Assembly: GCF_015158295.1 (NCBI RefSeq)
Contig: NZ_JACDXV010000006.1
Span: 62,001-126,000, forward strand
DNA length: 64,000 nucleotides
DNA from: Devosia faecipullorum
Lineage (GTDB): Bacteria > Pseudomonadota > Alphaproteobacteria > Rhizobiales > Devosiaceae
Direction: 5' to 3'
The notes under the pieces were generated by a model that saw nothing but the letters and a program-made list of their open reading frames with translations, searched no databases and was not told where the DNA came from. Positions 26,601-35,396 of this stretch are shown here, in pieces. The position numbers and the translations under genes were made by a program. The first letter of the stretch is position 1. Each line of letters starts with the position of its first letter.

Positions 26601-27511
26601 CTCATCTCGCCTTCGCCAGTTTTGGCAATGTCACGGTCGACGACCTCGTTTTCGCCGATGGCACCACCATGTGGTACACGCCCGGCGGCAACGCGATCTA
26701 TTCTGCCCTGGGCATCGCGATATGGGGGCACCGGCCGGCGGCCGTGGCTCCCATCGGTGCCGATTATCCGGTCGAGGTGCTCGAAGGTCGGCTGGTGCTC
26801 GACTACTGCCGCCGCACCGGCCAGACCCTGAGGGACTGGGGCCTTTATGAAGAAGATGGCACCCGCACCTTCGTGTTCCGCTCCTATACGCGCGACTGGC
26901 TCGAATACAGCCCGACACTTGAGGATGTGGAGGCGCTGACTTGCGATTACGCGCACATCGCTCCCGTCCCATGGCGACAGCAGATTGCCATTGCCGACAA
27001 GCTGCGCAGTCGTGGCACCAAGGCCATCTCGATCGATCTCGATGACCGCTACCTCATGGAACTGGCCGATGCCGATCGCGCCCAATTGCTGGCTTCTGCC
27101 GACCTTTTTCTGCCCAGCAAGCAGGATGCCGAGGCACTTTATCCCGGCCATTCTATCCCCGACATCATCCGCCGCATGCGCGAGGTCGCGCCAGATGTGC
27201 CGATGATCGCGGTCAAGCTTGGCAGCGGCGGTGTGCTGTTCCATGGCGCCGGTGACACTGAACTGTCCTGGCTGCCCGCCATTGCCGAAGGCGTGCGCGA
27301 CACGACCGGCGCAGGCGACGCATTTTCCGGCGGGGCCCTTGCCGGCTTCGTCCATGGCGGCACGGCGCTCGAAGCGGCACTGCGTGGCTCGGTGGCCGGA
27401 AGTTTCGCAGTTCAAAGTTCAGGGCCTGGTGCCCTGGTATCTGCCCACCCCGAAGAGTGCGAGGCGCGTCGAAGCGCGCTGTTGGCCCGGCTAGAGGCCC
27501 GCCCCTTCTAA
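26597..27511 (+). CDS. PfkB-family carbohydrate/nucleoside kinase
   Basis: ATP-dependent kinase of the ribokinase superfamily, expected to phosphorylate a sugar or nucleoside imported by the downstream ABC system. The second PfkB signature is clear as DTTGAGDAFSGGALAGF near residue 235, with the catalytic Asp; the N-terminal GGNAIYSALGIAIWG replaces the first GG motif. Length 304 aa. It starts with GTG overlapping the GntR stop and is 24 bp from the SIS gene. Candidates are ribokinase-like, deoxyribokinase-like or pseudouridine-kinase-like activity; the sequence alone does not decide. Confidence 0.85.
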   Translation: MTHLAFASFGNVTVDDLVFADGTTMWYTPGGNAIYSALGIAIWGHRPAAVAPIGADYPVEVLEGRLVLDYCRRTGQTLRDWGLYEEDGTRTFVFRSYTRDWLEYSPTLEDVEALTCDYAHIAPVPWRQQIAIADKLRSRGTKAISIDLDDRYLMELADADRAQLLASADLFLPSKQDAEALYPGHSIPDIIRRMREVAPDVPMIAVKLGSGGVLFHGAGDTELSWLPAIAEGVRDTTGAGDAFSGGALAGFVHGGTALEAALRGSVAGSFAVQSSGPGALVSAHPEECEARRSALLARLEARPF

Positions 27512-27535
27512 TACATACCTACTAGGAGTTCTTAA

Positions 27536-28678
27536 GTGGAAAACGAAAAGACCGTCATGCTGCGCGAAATCGCGCTGCAGCCAGACTTCGTCAAGGACAA
27601 CATCGACGAGATGCTGACCTATATGCGTTCGGTGGTAGCAGATCGCGATCCCGGCTCGTTGCAGCATGGCTTCATGATCGGCTGCGGTGACAGCTATTGC
27701 GCTGCCATTGCAGTGCGCCAGTTCATGATGAAGGCCACCGGACGTCTGGTGGAAGCGGTCGAAGCACTCGAATTCTCGCGTTATCTCGTTGAAGACCTGC
27801 CCGACAACAGCTTCGTGTTCGGTGTGTCCAATTCAGGCACGGTGTCGCGCACCATCGAAGGCGTGCGCCTCGCTCGTGCCAAGGGCGCATGGACCTTCGC
27901 CGTTACCGTCAGCGCCGACAACAAGCTGGCCCAGGCCGCCGAGACGCTGATCCGCGTCAACGCCACGCCAAACATCAAGGAACTGCCGAACGGCACCCGC
28001 GTCGTCACCCCCGGCACCGTAACCTACACGGCAAGCATGCTCGGCCTCTATGTCGCCGCCATCGCCATCGGCGAGCGCATCGGCCATCTCGATGCCGCAG
28101 CCTCCAAGGCTCTGGTGGAAGAACTGCACGCCACGGCGGAAGCCATGCGCGCCGCCGATGCCCCAACGGCCGCCCTGTCGCGCGAGATTGCCGCCAGCTT
28201 CACGCCGGACCGCCACACCGTCTTCGTTGGTGGCGGCCCGAACTATGCCACGGCCTATTTCGCCATGGCCAAGTGGTTCGAGAGCCTCACCCGCCCGGCC
28301 CACCTGTCCCAGCTGGAAGAATGGGCGCACGAGCACTATTTCATGACGCGCTCGAACGTCGACACCTTCATCATCCTGCCGCCCGGCCCCGGACGCATCC
28401 GTGGTCTGGAACAGGCCCGCGCGGCCCGCGAAATGGAATCGCGCGTCATCATCATCGCGGAAGAAACGGACGCCGAGGCACGCGCTGCCGCCGACATCTT
28501 CTTCCCGATGCCGACCGGCATCCGCGAAGTGCTGACGCCCTTCGTCTACAAGCTGGTGTTCGAATACCTGTCCTGTGAAATCTCGAAGGTCCAGAACGTG
28601 GCCTTCCTCGGTTTCGACGATCGTCGCCGCCAGGAAGTCAACTTCCGACAGATCTTCCACTCGGCAGAGATGGCCTGA
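27536..28678 (+). CDS. SIS-domain protein (sugar isomerase/deaminase-like), copy 1
   Basis: A cytosolic protein with two SIS (sugar isomerase) domains, about 380 aa, like the isomerase half of glucosamine-6-phosphate synthase and FrlB/AgaS deglycases. The first domain carries GFMIGCGDSYCAAIAVRQF and FVFGVSNSGTVSRTIEG, with the typical SGxT phosphate-binding loop; the second includes VFVGGGPNYATAYFAMAKWFE and LEEWAHEHYFM with a candidate catalytic Glu-His. GTG 27536 follows AGGAG. The gene overlaps the BtpA gene (TGATG). It probably isomerises, deaminates or deglycates a sugar phosphate made by the kinase; which one is unknown. Confidence 0.82.
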   Translation: MENEKTVMLREIALQPDFVKDNIDEMLTYMRSVVADRDPGSLQHGFMIGCGDSYCAAIAVRQFMMKATGRLVEAVEALEFSRYLVEDLPDNSFVFGVSNSGTVSRTIEGVRLARAKGAWTFAVTVSADNKLAQAAETLIRVNATPNIKELPNGTRVVTPGTVTYTASMLGLYVAAIAIGERIGHLDAAASKALVEELHATAEAMRAADAPTAALSREIAASFTPDRHTVFVGGGPNYATAYFAMAKWFESLTRPAHLSQLEEWAHEHYFMTRSNVDTFIILPPGPGRIRGLEQARAAREMESRVIIIAEETDAEARAAADIFFPMPTGIREVLTPFVYKLVFEYLSCEISKVQNVAFLGFDDRRRQEVNFRQIFHSAEMA

Positions 28679-29481
28679 TGAGCCGGCTACTCTCGCAGAT
28701 CAAGCAAGGGCATCGGGCCGTAATCGGCATGGTGCAGCTACCCGCACTGCCGGGCGGTGCCAATTATCGTGTTGGTGCGGTCGAGGCAGTGATCGAGGCC
28801 GCCCGTTCCGAAGCGGAGATTCTGAGCCGCAACGGAATTGATGCCTTGATGGTGCAGAATCTCGGCGACATCCCGGTCCACAACAAGACGAGCGTGGAAC
28901 AGGTGGCCTGGATGACGCGCGTGACGAGCGAGATCGTAGCCGCCGCATCCTGCCCAGTCGGGCTAAACTTTCTCGAGAACGATGCCCACGCCATGATGGC
29001 GGTGGCATCGGCCTCGGGGGCCGATTTCGTCCGCATCAAGATCTATGTGGGCGCCATGCTGACCCCCTTCGGCATCGAATCCGCACAGGCGCATGTGGCC
29101 ATCAAGGCCCGCACGGCGCTCGGCGCGGACAATGTTGCGATCCTCGCCGATGTGCATGACCGCACCGGCACGCCGATCGCTACGGGTGGCTTCGAGGAAG
29201 ATGTGGAATTTGCCCTGCGCCTGGGCCTTGCCGATGGCCTTGTCCTCACCGGCAAGACCTATGAGCAGACGCTCGACATGGTTGCCCGGGCCAGGGCCAG
29301 TTACCCCAACGCGCCGCTCTTCGTGGGTGGCGGGGTTACCAGCGAAAACTTCGCTGAAGCTATGGCGCAAGCCAATGGTGCCTTTGTCTCGACAGCGATG
29401 AAGGACAGCGGTTCAGCCGTGGGGCGCTTCGTGCCCCAGAAGGTGCAGGATTTCATGGCCGCCGCACGGCGCGCTCCATGA
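28678..29481 (+). CDS. BtpA/SgcQ family TIM-barrel protein
   Basis: Member of the BtpA family (PF03437), whose E. coli member SgcQ is annotated as a putative nucleosidase; the true activity is not established. The 267-aa protein starts with GHRAVIGMVQLPALPGG, typical of the family, and continues with EAEILSRNGIDALMVQNLGD, GADFVRIKIYVG, VAILADVHDRTGTPIA and a final VGGGVTSENFAEAM phosphate-binding-like loop. It overlaps the SIS gene by one base and precedes the transporter genes. Its steady presence beside BMP importers and PfkB kinases supports a role on a phosphorylated glycoside or nucleoside. Confidence 0.8.
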   Translation: MSRLLSQIKQGHRAVIGMVQLPALPGGANYRVGAVEAVIEAARSEAEILSRNGIDALMVQNLGDIPVHNKTSVEQVAWMTRVTSEIVAAASCPVGLNFLENDAHAMMAVASASGADFVRIKIYVGAMLTPFGIESAQAHVAIKARTALGADNVAILADVHDRTGTPIATGGFEEDVEFALRLGLADGLVLTGKTYEQTLDMVARARASYPNAPLFVGGGVTSENFAEAMAQANGAFVSTAMKDSGSAVGRFVPQKVQDFMAAARRAP

Positions 29482-29547
29482 ATGTGGTGCGGATGAGGCG
29501 TCAGGAGAAGCGCCCTTCCGTTCAGTGTTAGAAAAGGGAACAAAGCA

Positions 29548-30603
29548 ATGTCAAAATTCAACTTCAAGGCCGGGTTGGCCGTCGCCTCTCTCCTTGTCCT
29601 CTCTACTGTTTCAGTTGCTCTCGCAGGTCCGCGCGTCGCCATGGTGACGTCCGAATCCGGGCTGGGCGATCGCTCGTTCAACGACATGATGGTCGAAGGC
29701 ATGGAGCGCGCCAAGGCTGACTTCGATGCCGAATATGTCGTCATCCAGCCGCGTGCCGTTTCCGAGTTCCAGTCGGCTCTGGCTCGCGCCGCCGGTCAGG
29801 GCTTCGACATCATCATCGGCTCGTCCTTCGACATGATCGAACCGATGCGTGCCGTTGCCGAAGCTTTCCCTGACCAGAAGTTCGGTCTGGTGGACGTGGG
29901 TGACGAACCGATCGCCGACAACGTCGTGTCGACCGTTACCAAGGATTGGGAAGGTTCGTTCCTGGTTGGCTGGATCGCCGCCAAGACCACCAAGACCGGC
30001 ACTATCGGCTTTGTCGGTGGCGCTGATATTCCGATCATCCACCGCTTCTTCATTGGTTATTACTACGGCGCCAAGATGGCCAACCCCGATGTCAACGTGA
30101 TCGAGACCTATACCGGTTCGTTCACCGACCCGGCCGGCGGCAAGGAATTCACCCTCGCCAACGTCAACCAGGGTGCCGACATCAACTTCGCCGTGGCTGG
30201 TGCCACCAGCGCCGGCGTCATCGACGGTGCCGTTGAATCCAAGACCTTCGCCATCGGCGTCGACAGCAACCAGAACTACATGGCGCCCGGCTCGGTGCTG
30301 ACCTCCATGGTCAAGCGCGTCGATACGCAGGCCTATGACATGATCGCCTCTGTCGCCAACGACACCTTCGCCGGCGGCAACGTCCTCTACTACGGTCTCG
30401 CCGAAGACGGCGTCGGCGCTGCAATGGACGAGCACAATGAAGGCCTTATCGCCGACGAGATCCTGGCCGAAGTCGAAGACCTCAAGGGCAAGCTGCTCTC
30501 GGGTGAAATCGTTGTGCCGAACTACTTCGAACTGACTCCGGGCCAGCAGGAAATGGGCACGCCTCCGATGGCAACCCCGCCCTCCGTCGCCAACGCCAAG
30601 TAA
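29548..30603 (+). CDS. BMP-family ABC transporter substrate-binding protein
   Basis: Periplasmic binding protein of the BmpA/PnrA/Med family that captures nucleosides for import. Residues 1-26 are a Sec signal peptide (basic start, LAVASLLVLSTVSVALA) without a lipobox, so the mature protein is soluble. Family segments include SGLGDRSFNDMMVEGM, IIIGSSFDMIEPMRAVAEAFP, DWEGSFLVGWIAA and GFVGGADIPIIHRFFIGY, with aromatic residues expected to stack on the base. Length 351 aa. The ATG 29548 has GGGAAC upstream. A strong hairpin follows the gene, a common way to keep the binding protein in excess of the membrane subunits. Confidence 0.93.
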   Translation: MSKFNFKAGLAVASLLVLSTVSVALAGPRVAMVTSESGLGDRSFNDMMVEGMERAKADFDAEYVVIQPRAVSEFQSALARAAGQGFDIIIGSSFDMIEPMRAVAEAFPDQKFGLVDVGDEPIADNVVSTVTKDWEGSFLVGWIAAKTTKTGTIGFVGGADIPIIHRFFIGYYYGAKMANPDVNVIETYTGSFTDPAGGKEFTLANVNQGADINFAVAGATSAGVIDGAVESKTFAIGVDSNQNYMAPGSVLTSMVKRVDTQAYDMIASVANDTFAGGNVLYYGLAEDGVGAAMDEHNEGLIADEILAEVEDLKGKLLSGEIVVPNYFELTPGQQEMGTPPMATPPSVANAK

Positions 30604-30610
30604 GAAAACC

Positions 30611-30636
30611 GGGCCGCAGTCGCCAGACTGCGGCCC
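30611..30636 (+). other. Intercistronic hairpin after the BMP gene (expression step-down)
   Basis: GGGCCGCAGTC (30611-30621), loop GCCA, GACTGCGGCCC (30626-30636): an 11-bp perfect stem followed only by TATTATT. It lies between the binding protein stop and the ATPase ribosome-binding site. It probably acts as a partial terminator or as a 3' mRNA stabiliser that raises binding-protein output relative to the membrane components. Confidence 0.7.
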
Positions 30637-30656
30637 TATTATTGGGGAGATTCTTA

Positions 30657-32228
30657 ATGGCAGCCGATTCTTCGACTCCCGTCGTGGAGATGCGCAACAT
30701 CGTCAAGCGCTTCGGTAATTTCACCGCGATCCACAACGCCAACATCACCATCGGACGCGGCGAAATTCACGCGCTGGTGGGTGAGAACGGCGCGGGCAAG
30801 TCGACACTGATGAACGTGCTTTATGGTCTGCTACAGCGCACCGAGGGTGAAGTGCTGCTGCGCGGCAAACCCGTTCATTTCAATACGCCCAACGATGCCA
30901 TCGCGCAGGGCATCGGCATGGTGCACCAGCATTTCAAGCTCGCACCCTCGTTCACCGTGGCCGAAAATATTGTGCTCGGCGCCGAACCGACGCTGGCCAT
31001 GGGCCGGCTGGATATGCGCCGCGCCGAAACCGAGACGGGCGAGCTGAGCAAGCGCTTTGGTCTCGATCTCGATCCGCGTGCCACTGTCGGATCCCTGTCC
31101 GTGGGCTTGCGTCAGCGCGTCGAAATTCTCAAGACGCTCTATCGCAAGGCCGAGGTCCTGGTCTTTGACGAGCCGACGGCCGTGCTCACGCCGCAGGAAA
31201 CGCGCGAACTCTTCGCCACCATGCGGCAGCTGGCCCAGTCGGGCCATTCGATCATTTTCATCACGCACAAGCTGCGTGAGGTCCTCGCCGTTTCAGACCG
31301 CATCTCGGTGATGAAGCAAGGCGAAATCGTCGCCACCATCGACAACAAGGACGTCACCGCTCAGGAGATCGCCAGCCTGATGGTGGGGCGCTCGGTACTC
31401 TTGCGCGTGGCCAAGGACGAAGCCAAGCCGGGCGGCCGCACCATGCTCAACATCAGCAATCTGACGGCGCTTGGCGAACGCGGGGAAAACGCGGTCAACA
31501 AGCTCTCGCTCAGCGTGCGCTCTGGCGAAATCGTCGGCCTTGCAGGCGTACAGGGCAACGGCCAGGACGAACTGGTCGAATGCATTGCCGGCCTGCGCCA
31601 GCCCGCAGCGGGCACGATCGAGATCTGCGACAGGCCGCTGGGCGCCACGCCCGCTGAAAACCGCGCCTCGGGCCTTGCCTATGTCCCGGCCGACCGCGGT
31701 GGCGTCGGTCTTTCGCTGCAGAGCGGCATCTGGGAGAACATGACGGTCGGCCACCTGCCCGAGTTCAAGCGGGGACCGTTTCTGTCGATCGGTGACGCGC
31801 GGGCCAAGGCCGACGAACTCATCAAGCGCTACGATGTGCGCGGCGCCACTCTCGACAAGGCCTCCGGTTCGCTCTCTGGCGGCAATCAGCAGAAGGTACA
31901 GATCGCCCGCGAATTGTCGCGTGAGGATGCCTCGCTCATCATCGCCGAACAACCCTCGCAGGGCGTCGATATCGGTGCGATCGAGTCGATCCACCGCATC
32001 CTCGTGGACATGCGCGACGCCGGTAAAGCGGTGTTCGTCATCTCAGCCGACCTCGACGAGATTTTCTCCATCTCCGACCGCATACTCGTGATCTATCGCG
32101 GTCAGATCGTCGCCGATCTCAAGGCGTCGGACACCACCCAGGAAGAAGTCGGCCGCTATATGGGCGGCCTTGAGACTCCGGTTGTGGATATCGACGCATC
32201 AGCCAAGGAACCAGCCCGTGTCGGTTGA
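30657..32228 (+). CDS. ABC transporter ATP-binding protein, two nucleotide-binding domains (nucleoside importer)
   Basis: Energises the BMP-type importer at the inner membrane. The 523-aa protein is a fusion of two ABC domains as in sugar and nucleoside (CUT2-like) importers. The N-terminal domain has Walker A GENGAGKST, signature LSVGLRQRVEILK and Walker B EVLVFDEPTAVL; the C-terminal domain has a degenerate Walker A (GVQGNGQDE) but a good signature LSGGNQQKVQIAREL and a Walker-B-like SLIIAEQPSQGVD. ATG 30657 follows GGGGAG; the in-frame TTG at 30642 precedes that site and is rejected. Its end overlaps the next permease gene by 11 bp. Confidence 0.94.
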   Translation: MAADSSTPVVEMRNIVKRFGNFTAIHNANITIGRGEIHALVGENGAGKSTLMNVLYGLLQRTEGEVLLRGKPVHFNTPNDAIAQGIGMVHQHFKLAPSFTVAENIVLGAEPTLAMGRLDMRRAETETGELSKRFGLDLDPRATVGSLSVGLRQRVEILKTLYRKAEVLVFDEPTAVLTPQETRELFATMRQLAQSGHSIIFITHKLREVLAVSDRISVMKQGEIVATIDNKDVTAQEIASLMVGRSVLLRVAKDEAKPGGRTMLNISNLTALGERGENAVNKLSLSVRSGEIVGLAGVQGNGQDELVECIAGLRQPAAGTIEICDRPLGATPAENRASGLAYVPADRGGVGLSLQSGIWENMTVGHLPEFKRGPFLSIGDARAKADELIKRYDVRGATLDKASGSLSGGNQQKVQIARELSREDASLIIAEQPSQGVDIGAIESIHRILVDMRDAGKAVFVISADLDEIFSISDRILVIYRGQIVADLKASDTTQEEVGRYMGGLETPVVDIDASAKEPARVG

Positions 32229-33333
32229 AACCCAGTCTGCACCAAAAACGCGTCCCTACCTGGCATCACTGCTGTCGGCAGTGGTCAATCCCATGATGGC
32301 CCTGGCCATCGCCGCCATCATCGGCGCCCTGCTGGTCATGGCGCTGGGTGAAAACCCCATCGAGGTTTACTGGCTGCTGATCTCGGGCAGCCTCATGGGC
32401 ATTCCCAACATGCTCGTCACGCTGCAGATGATGACGCCGCTGCTCTTCACCGGGCTTGCCGTCGCCATCTCCTTCCGTGCCGGCCTCGCCAATATCGGCG
32501 CCGAAGGCCAGATGCTGGTCGGCGCTCTGTGCGCTGGCATCGTTGGCTTCGCCGTCGACCTGCCGGCCCTGCTGCATGTGCCGCTCTGCATCGCTGCGGC
32601 CTTTGCCGGCGGCATGGCCTGGGCGGCTATCCCGGCCTTCCTCCGCGTCAAGTTCGGCGTCAACGAGCTGGTCGTCTGCCTGATGATGAACCCCATCGCA
32701 CTATTGCTGACCGGCTATTTCGCGACGCACGTGCTCAAGGCGCCCGGGCCAACCAACAAGCTGCCCGATGTGCTGGCCAGCGCCAAGCTGTCGACCTTCT
32801 CGTTCTATTCACAGGTCAATACCGGCATTATCCTGGCGCTGGTCCTCTGCGTGGTTCTCGCCATCGTCAATGCCCGCACTGTGCGCGGCTTTGAGTGGAA
32901 GATCATTGGCCTCAACCCCAAATTCGCCTTCTATGGCGGCATCGACGTGCCCAAACGTGCGCTCAATGTGTTCCTGCTCAGCGGCGGTGTCGCTGGTCTT
33001 GCCGGGGCAGAACAGGTGATGGGCCAGTTCGGCGCCTATTATGACAACTTCTCGCCCGGGTATGGCTTTGATGGTATTGCCGTGGCCATGCTGGCCCAGT
33101 TCCACCCCATCGGCGTGATCTTCTCGGCCTTCCTGTTCGGCGCGCTGAACAGTGGCAGCGGCGTGCTGCAGATGATGACCGGGCTGACCAAGCACCTGGT
33201 CCAGGTTCTGCAGTTCATCGTGGTCTTGGTGCTAGCCGCCAAGATTTCCTGGGACTGGCTGAACCACATCAAGAAGCCCATGGGCGAAATGACCATGCGC
33301 CCGTCGAGATCCAGCACGACATCGGAGACTTGA
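32218..33333 (+). CDS. ABC transporter permease 1 (nucleoside importer, BPD_transp_2 type)
   Basis: Integral inner-membrane subunit with about eight to ten hydrophobic segments (for example MALAIAAIIGALLVMAL, LLFTGLAVAISFRAGLANIG and IILALVLCVVLAIVNA). The family signature GLANIGAEGQMLVGAL and the cytoplasmic coupling region near GGVAGLAGAEQVMGQFG are present. The GTG at 32218 with GGA upstream overlaps the ATPase stop and gives 371 aa; the longer frame from 32170 would extend into the ATPase coding region. It pairs with permease 2, whose gene starts 1 bp after this stop. Confidence 0.92.
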   Translation: MSVETQSAPKTRPYLASLLSAVVNPMMALAIAAIIGALLVMALGENPIEVYWLLISGSLMGIPNMLVTLQMMTPLLFTGLAVAISFRAGLANIGAEGQMLVGALCAGIVGFAVDLPALLHVPLCIAAAFAGGMAWAAIPAFLRVKFGVNELVVCLMMNPIALLLTGYFATHVLKAPGPTNKLPDVLASAKLSTFSFYSQVNTGIILALVLCVVLAIVNARTVRGFEWKIIGLNPKFAFYGGIDVPKRALNVFLLSGGVAGLAGAEQVMGQFGAYYDNFSPGYGFDGIAVAMLAQFHPIGVIFSAFLFGALNSGSGVLQMMTGLTKHLVQVLQFIVVLVLAAKISWDWLNHIKKPMGEMTMRPSRSSTTSET

Positions 33334-33334
33334 A

Positions 33335-34258
33335 ATGGACATTGTAGAAGTCCTTTATTCGGCGGTGCGCGTGTCGACGCCGCTGGTCTATGCAGCAATG
33401 GGTGGCCTCCTCACCTATCAGGCCGGCATGCTCAACATCGCGCTTGATGGCTTCATGATCGTCGCCGCCTTTGCCGGCATCGCTACGGCCTTCGCCACCG
33501 GCAGCCTCGAGCTGGCGCTCATTGCGGCCGTCGTCAGCTCCGTGCTGCTGGCGGCGCTGATGGCCACCTTCACGTTCCGCTTCAAGGCCGACATCTTCAT
33601 CGCCGGCATCGCGGTAACTTTCCTCGCCTACGGGCTGACCGCGCTGCTGCTCAAGGGCGTGCTGGGCGAAGACGGCGTGTTCATGTCGAGCAGCATCCCG
33701 CGCTTCTCGCCCATCGTCCTGCCCTTCATCGCCGATATACCGGTGCTGGGGCGGATTTTGAGCGGGCACACAATCCTCGTTTATGTCGCCTACCTGTTCA
33801 TCCCGGTCATCGCCTGGGCGCTTTACAAGACGCGCTGGGGCCTGCGGGTTCGCATGGTCGGCGAAGCACCCGAGGCGGCGGCGGCGGCCGGCGTCAAGGT
33901 CACGAGCCTCAAGTTCCAGACCATGCTGCTGTCCGGTGTCCTCTGCGGTTTCGGCGGTGCCTATCTGTCGCTGGCCTATGTGTCGCTGTTCGCCAACCAG
34001 ATGACAGCCGAACGCGGTCTTATCGCCCTCGCGGCCATCTTCTTTGCCAAGGGCCGTCCGCTGCCCACCGCGCTGGTTGCACTGCTGTTCGGCCTCGCAA
34101 CCGCCCTCTCTGTCCGCCTGCCGCAGGTGACCGGTGCTGCGCCACAACTGCTGCAGCTAATCCCCTACGTGGTGACGGTTTTGGCGCTGGTAATTGTCGG
34201 TGTGCGCACGGCGCGGGCCCGCAACAAGCACGGTGCCTGGAAGTTCGCACTGGACTGA
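33335..34258 (+). CDS. ABC transporter permease 2 (nucleoside importer)
   Basis: Second membrane subunit, 307 aa, with eight or so hydrophobic segments and the typical N-terminal STPLVYAAMGGLLTYQAGMLN plus LNIALDGFMIVAAFAG, equivalent to the NIG-EG motif of permease 1. GLRVRMVGEAPEAAAAAGV matches the cytoplasmic coupling loop of this family. It closes the plus-strand operon of eight genes (regulator, kinase, SIS, BtpA, binding protein, ATPase, two permeases). With the binding protein it forms a complete importer, probably for nucleosides given the BMP family, the nucleoside hydrolase and deoC. Confidence 0.92.
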   Translation: MDIVEVLYSAVRVSTPLVYAAMGGLLTYQAGMLNIALDGFMIVAAFAGIATAFATGSLELALIAAVVSSVLLAALMATFTFRFKADIFIAGIAVTFLAYGLTALLLKGVLGEDGVFMSSSIPRFSPIVLPFIADIPVLGRILSGHTILVYVAYLFIPVIAWALYKTRWGLRVRMVGEAPEAAAAAGVKVTSLKFQTMLLSGVLCGFGGAYLSLAYVSLFANQMTAERGLIALAAIFFAKGRPLPTALVALLFGLATALSVRLPQVTGAAPQLLQLIPYVVTVLALVIVGVRTARARNKHGAWKFALD

Positions 34259-34272
34259 GGCAATAGAGAAAC

Positions 34273-34308
34273 CAGAACGCTGGCGGCTATGGCTGCCGGC
34301 GTTCTGCC
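34273..34308. other. Hairpin between convergent importer and SIS operons
   Basis: CAGAACGC-T-GGC at 34273-34284 pairs with GCC-G-GCGTTCTG at about 34295-34306, overlapping the last codons of the minus-strand SIS gene. There is no T-run, so it is a possible but not canonical terminator. Confidence 0.4.
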
Positions 34309-35396
34309 AAAGCACAGGCTATGCGCTGTCCAACCGAAAGATAGACCAGCGCCGAGAGCCGCTCGATCATGGCGGGCAGCCGAAATACGGTTCCCGCGTC
34401 AAGGGTGGCCAGCGGACTGTCATCCGCCACGACAAGCCCCATCGCCCCATCACCCTGCCGCCGTCCGAGAACGAGCTGCGCCCGCCTGACGCTGAGCCCA
34501 TTGGGCGCGATCACCAGCGTGGCAATGGATGGATTGGCCGGAATCTCGCCCAGAGCTTCCAGTCCGCACTGTGTGACTGGCCGGCCCAAAACCGCGCCGA
34601 TCCAATCCGCACTCGCTGCTGCTGCGGCGCGGGCCGCTCCGTTGCCGACGACGATAATATGCCCAGCCATCTCAAGTCGGGCTGCGAAAGCTCTATCGGC
34701 GTCAGTCGGGATCAAGCATTGCTCCAGTTGCCGGGGCATGGCAGCAAGCGCCGCGCCCAGTTGCGCCAGCCTGGCTGCCGCTACGCCATTCAGTTCACCC
34801 AGCGCCAGACCAAGTCGATAGGCCATGGCCAGCAGCAGGCTCGGATCGGCAATAGGATCTGCGGGGGCACCCAAGCGCCAGACAGCGTGACCATACTGAT
34901 CATATTGTGCGTCACCACCCGCGGTGAGGACCAGCGTGAAGGCACCGAGCGCCCTCGCGGCCAGCGTTGCCTCGAGGCTGCGCCAGGGTGTCTCCGTTGC
35001 TGCGAGCACGATGACGAGGCAATCGGCATTGACGGCCTGCCGTGCGTAATAGGCAAAGTCCGTACTGTCGATTGCCTCGCAGGGTGTCCCGCCAAGCATT
35101 TCCTCGAACAACGGGCGCAGCCCCTGCGCGGCGGCCAACGCCGCGCAGGTTCCCACGAGATAGGCCTTGCGGATCGACCGGGGCGGCATGGGATCGAGCG
35201 TCGGCCCACCCCCACCAAGAATATCGGCGATCTGGCCATGAAGATGATCGAGGGCAAGCCTCATACCCGCCGCTGTCCAGCGGCGGGTATGAGGGGCGTT
35301 CTCTTCTTCCGTCATCAGCCCGGCAATCAGCGCCTGGTCGGCGGCGCCAATCGGCGAGTCTGGACCGAGGAGCGGATGCGCGAAGACGAAGCTCAT
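34287..35396 (-). CDS. SIS-domain protein, copy 2 (divergent, AgaS/GlmS-like)
   Basis: A 369-aa protein with two SIS-like halves, only distantly similar to copy 1 at 27536. The first half has RKAYLVGTCAALAAAQGLRP and LVIVLAATETPWRSLEA where the usual SGxT loop is altered to AATETP; the second has MAGHIIVVGNGAARAAAAAS and ECGLEALGEIP-like QCGLEALGEI. The changed phosphate loop means it may bind a different ligand or have lost isomerase activity. It is the last gene of the long minus-strand operon 40745-34287 and its start overlaps the epimerase stop by four bases. Function unknown. Confidence 0.75.
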   Translation of the reverse strand: MSFVFAHPLLGPDSPIGAADQALIAGLMTEEENAPHTRRWTAAGMRLALDHLHGQIADILGGGGPTLDPMPPRSIRKAYLVGTCAALAAAQGLRPLFEEMLGGTPCEAIDSTDFAYYARQAVNADCLVIVLAATETPWRSLEATLAARALGAFTLVLTAGGDAQYDQYGHAVWRLGAPADPIADPSLLLAMAYRLGLALGELNGVAAARLAQLGAALAAMPRQLEQCLIPTDADRAFAARLEMAGHIIVVGNGAARAAAAASADWIGAVLGRPVTQCGLEALGEIPANPSIATLVIAPNGLSVRRAQLVLGRRQGDGAMGLVVADDSPLATLDAGTVFRLPAMIERLSALVYLSVGQRIACALAERRQP

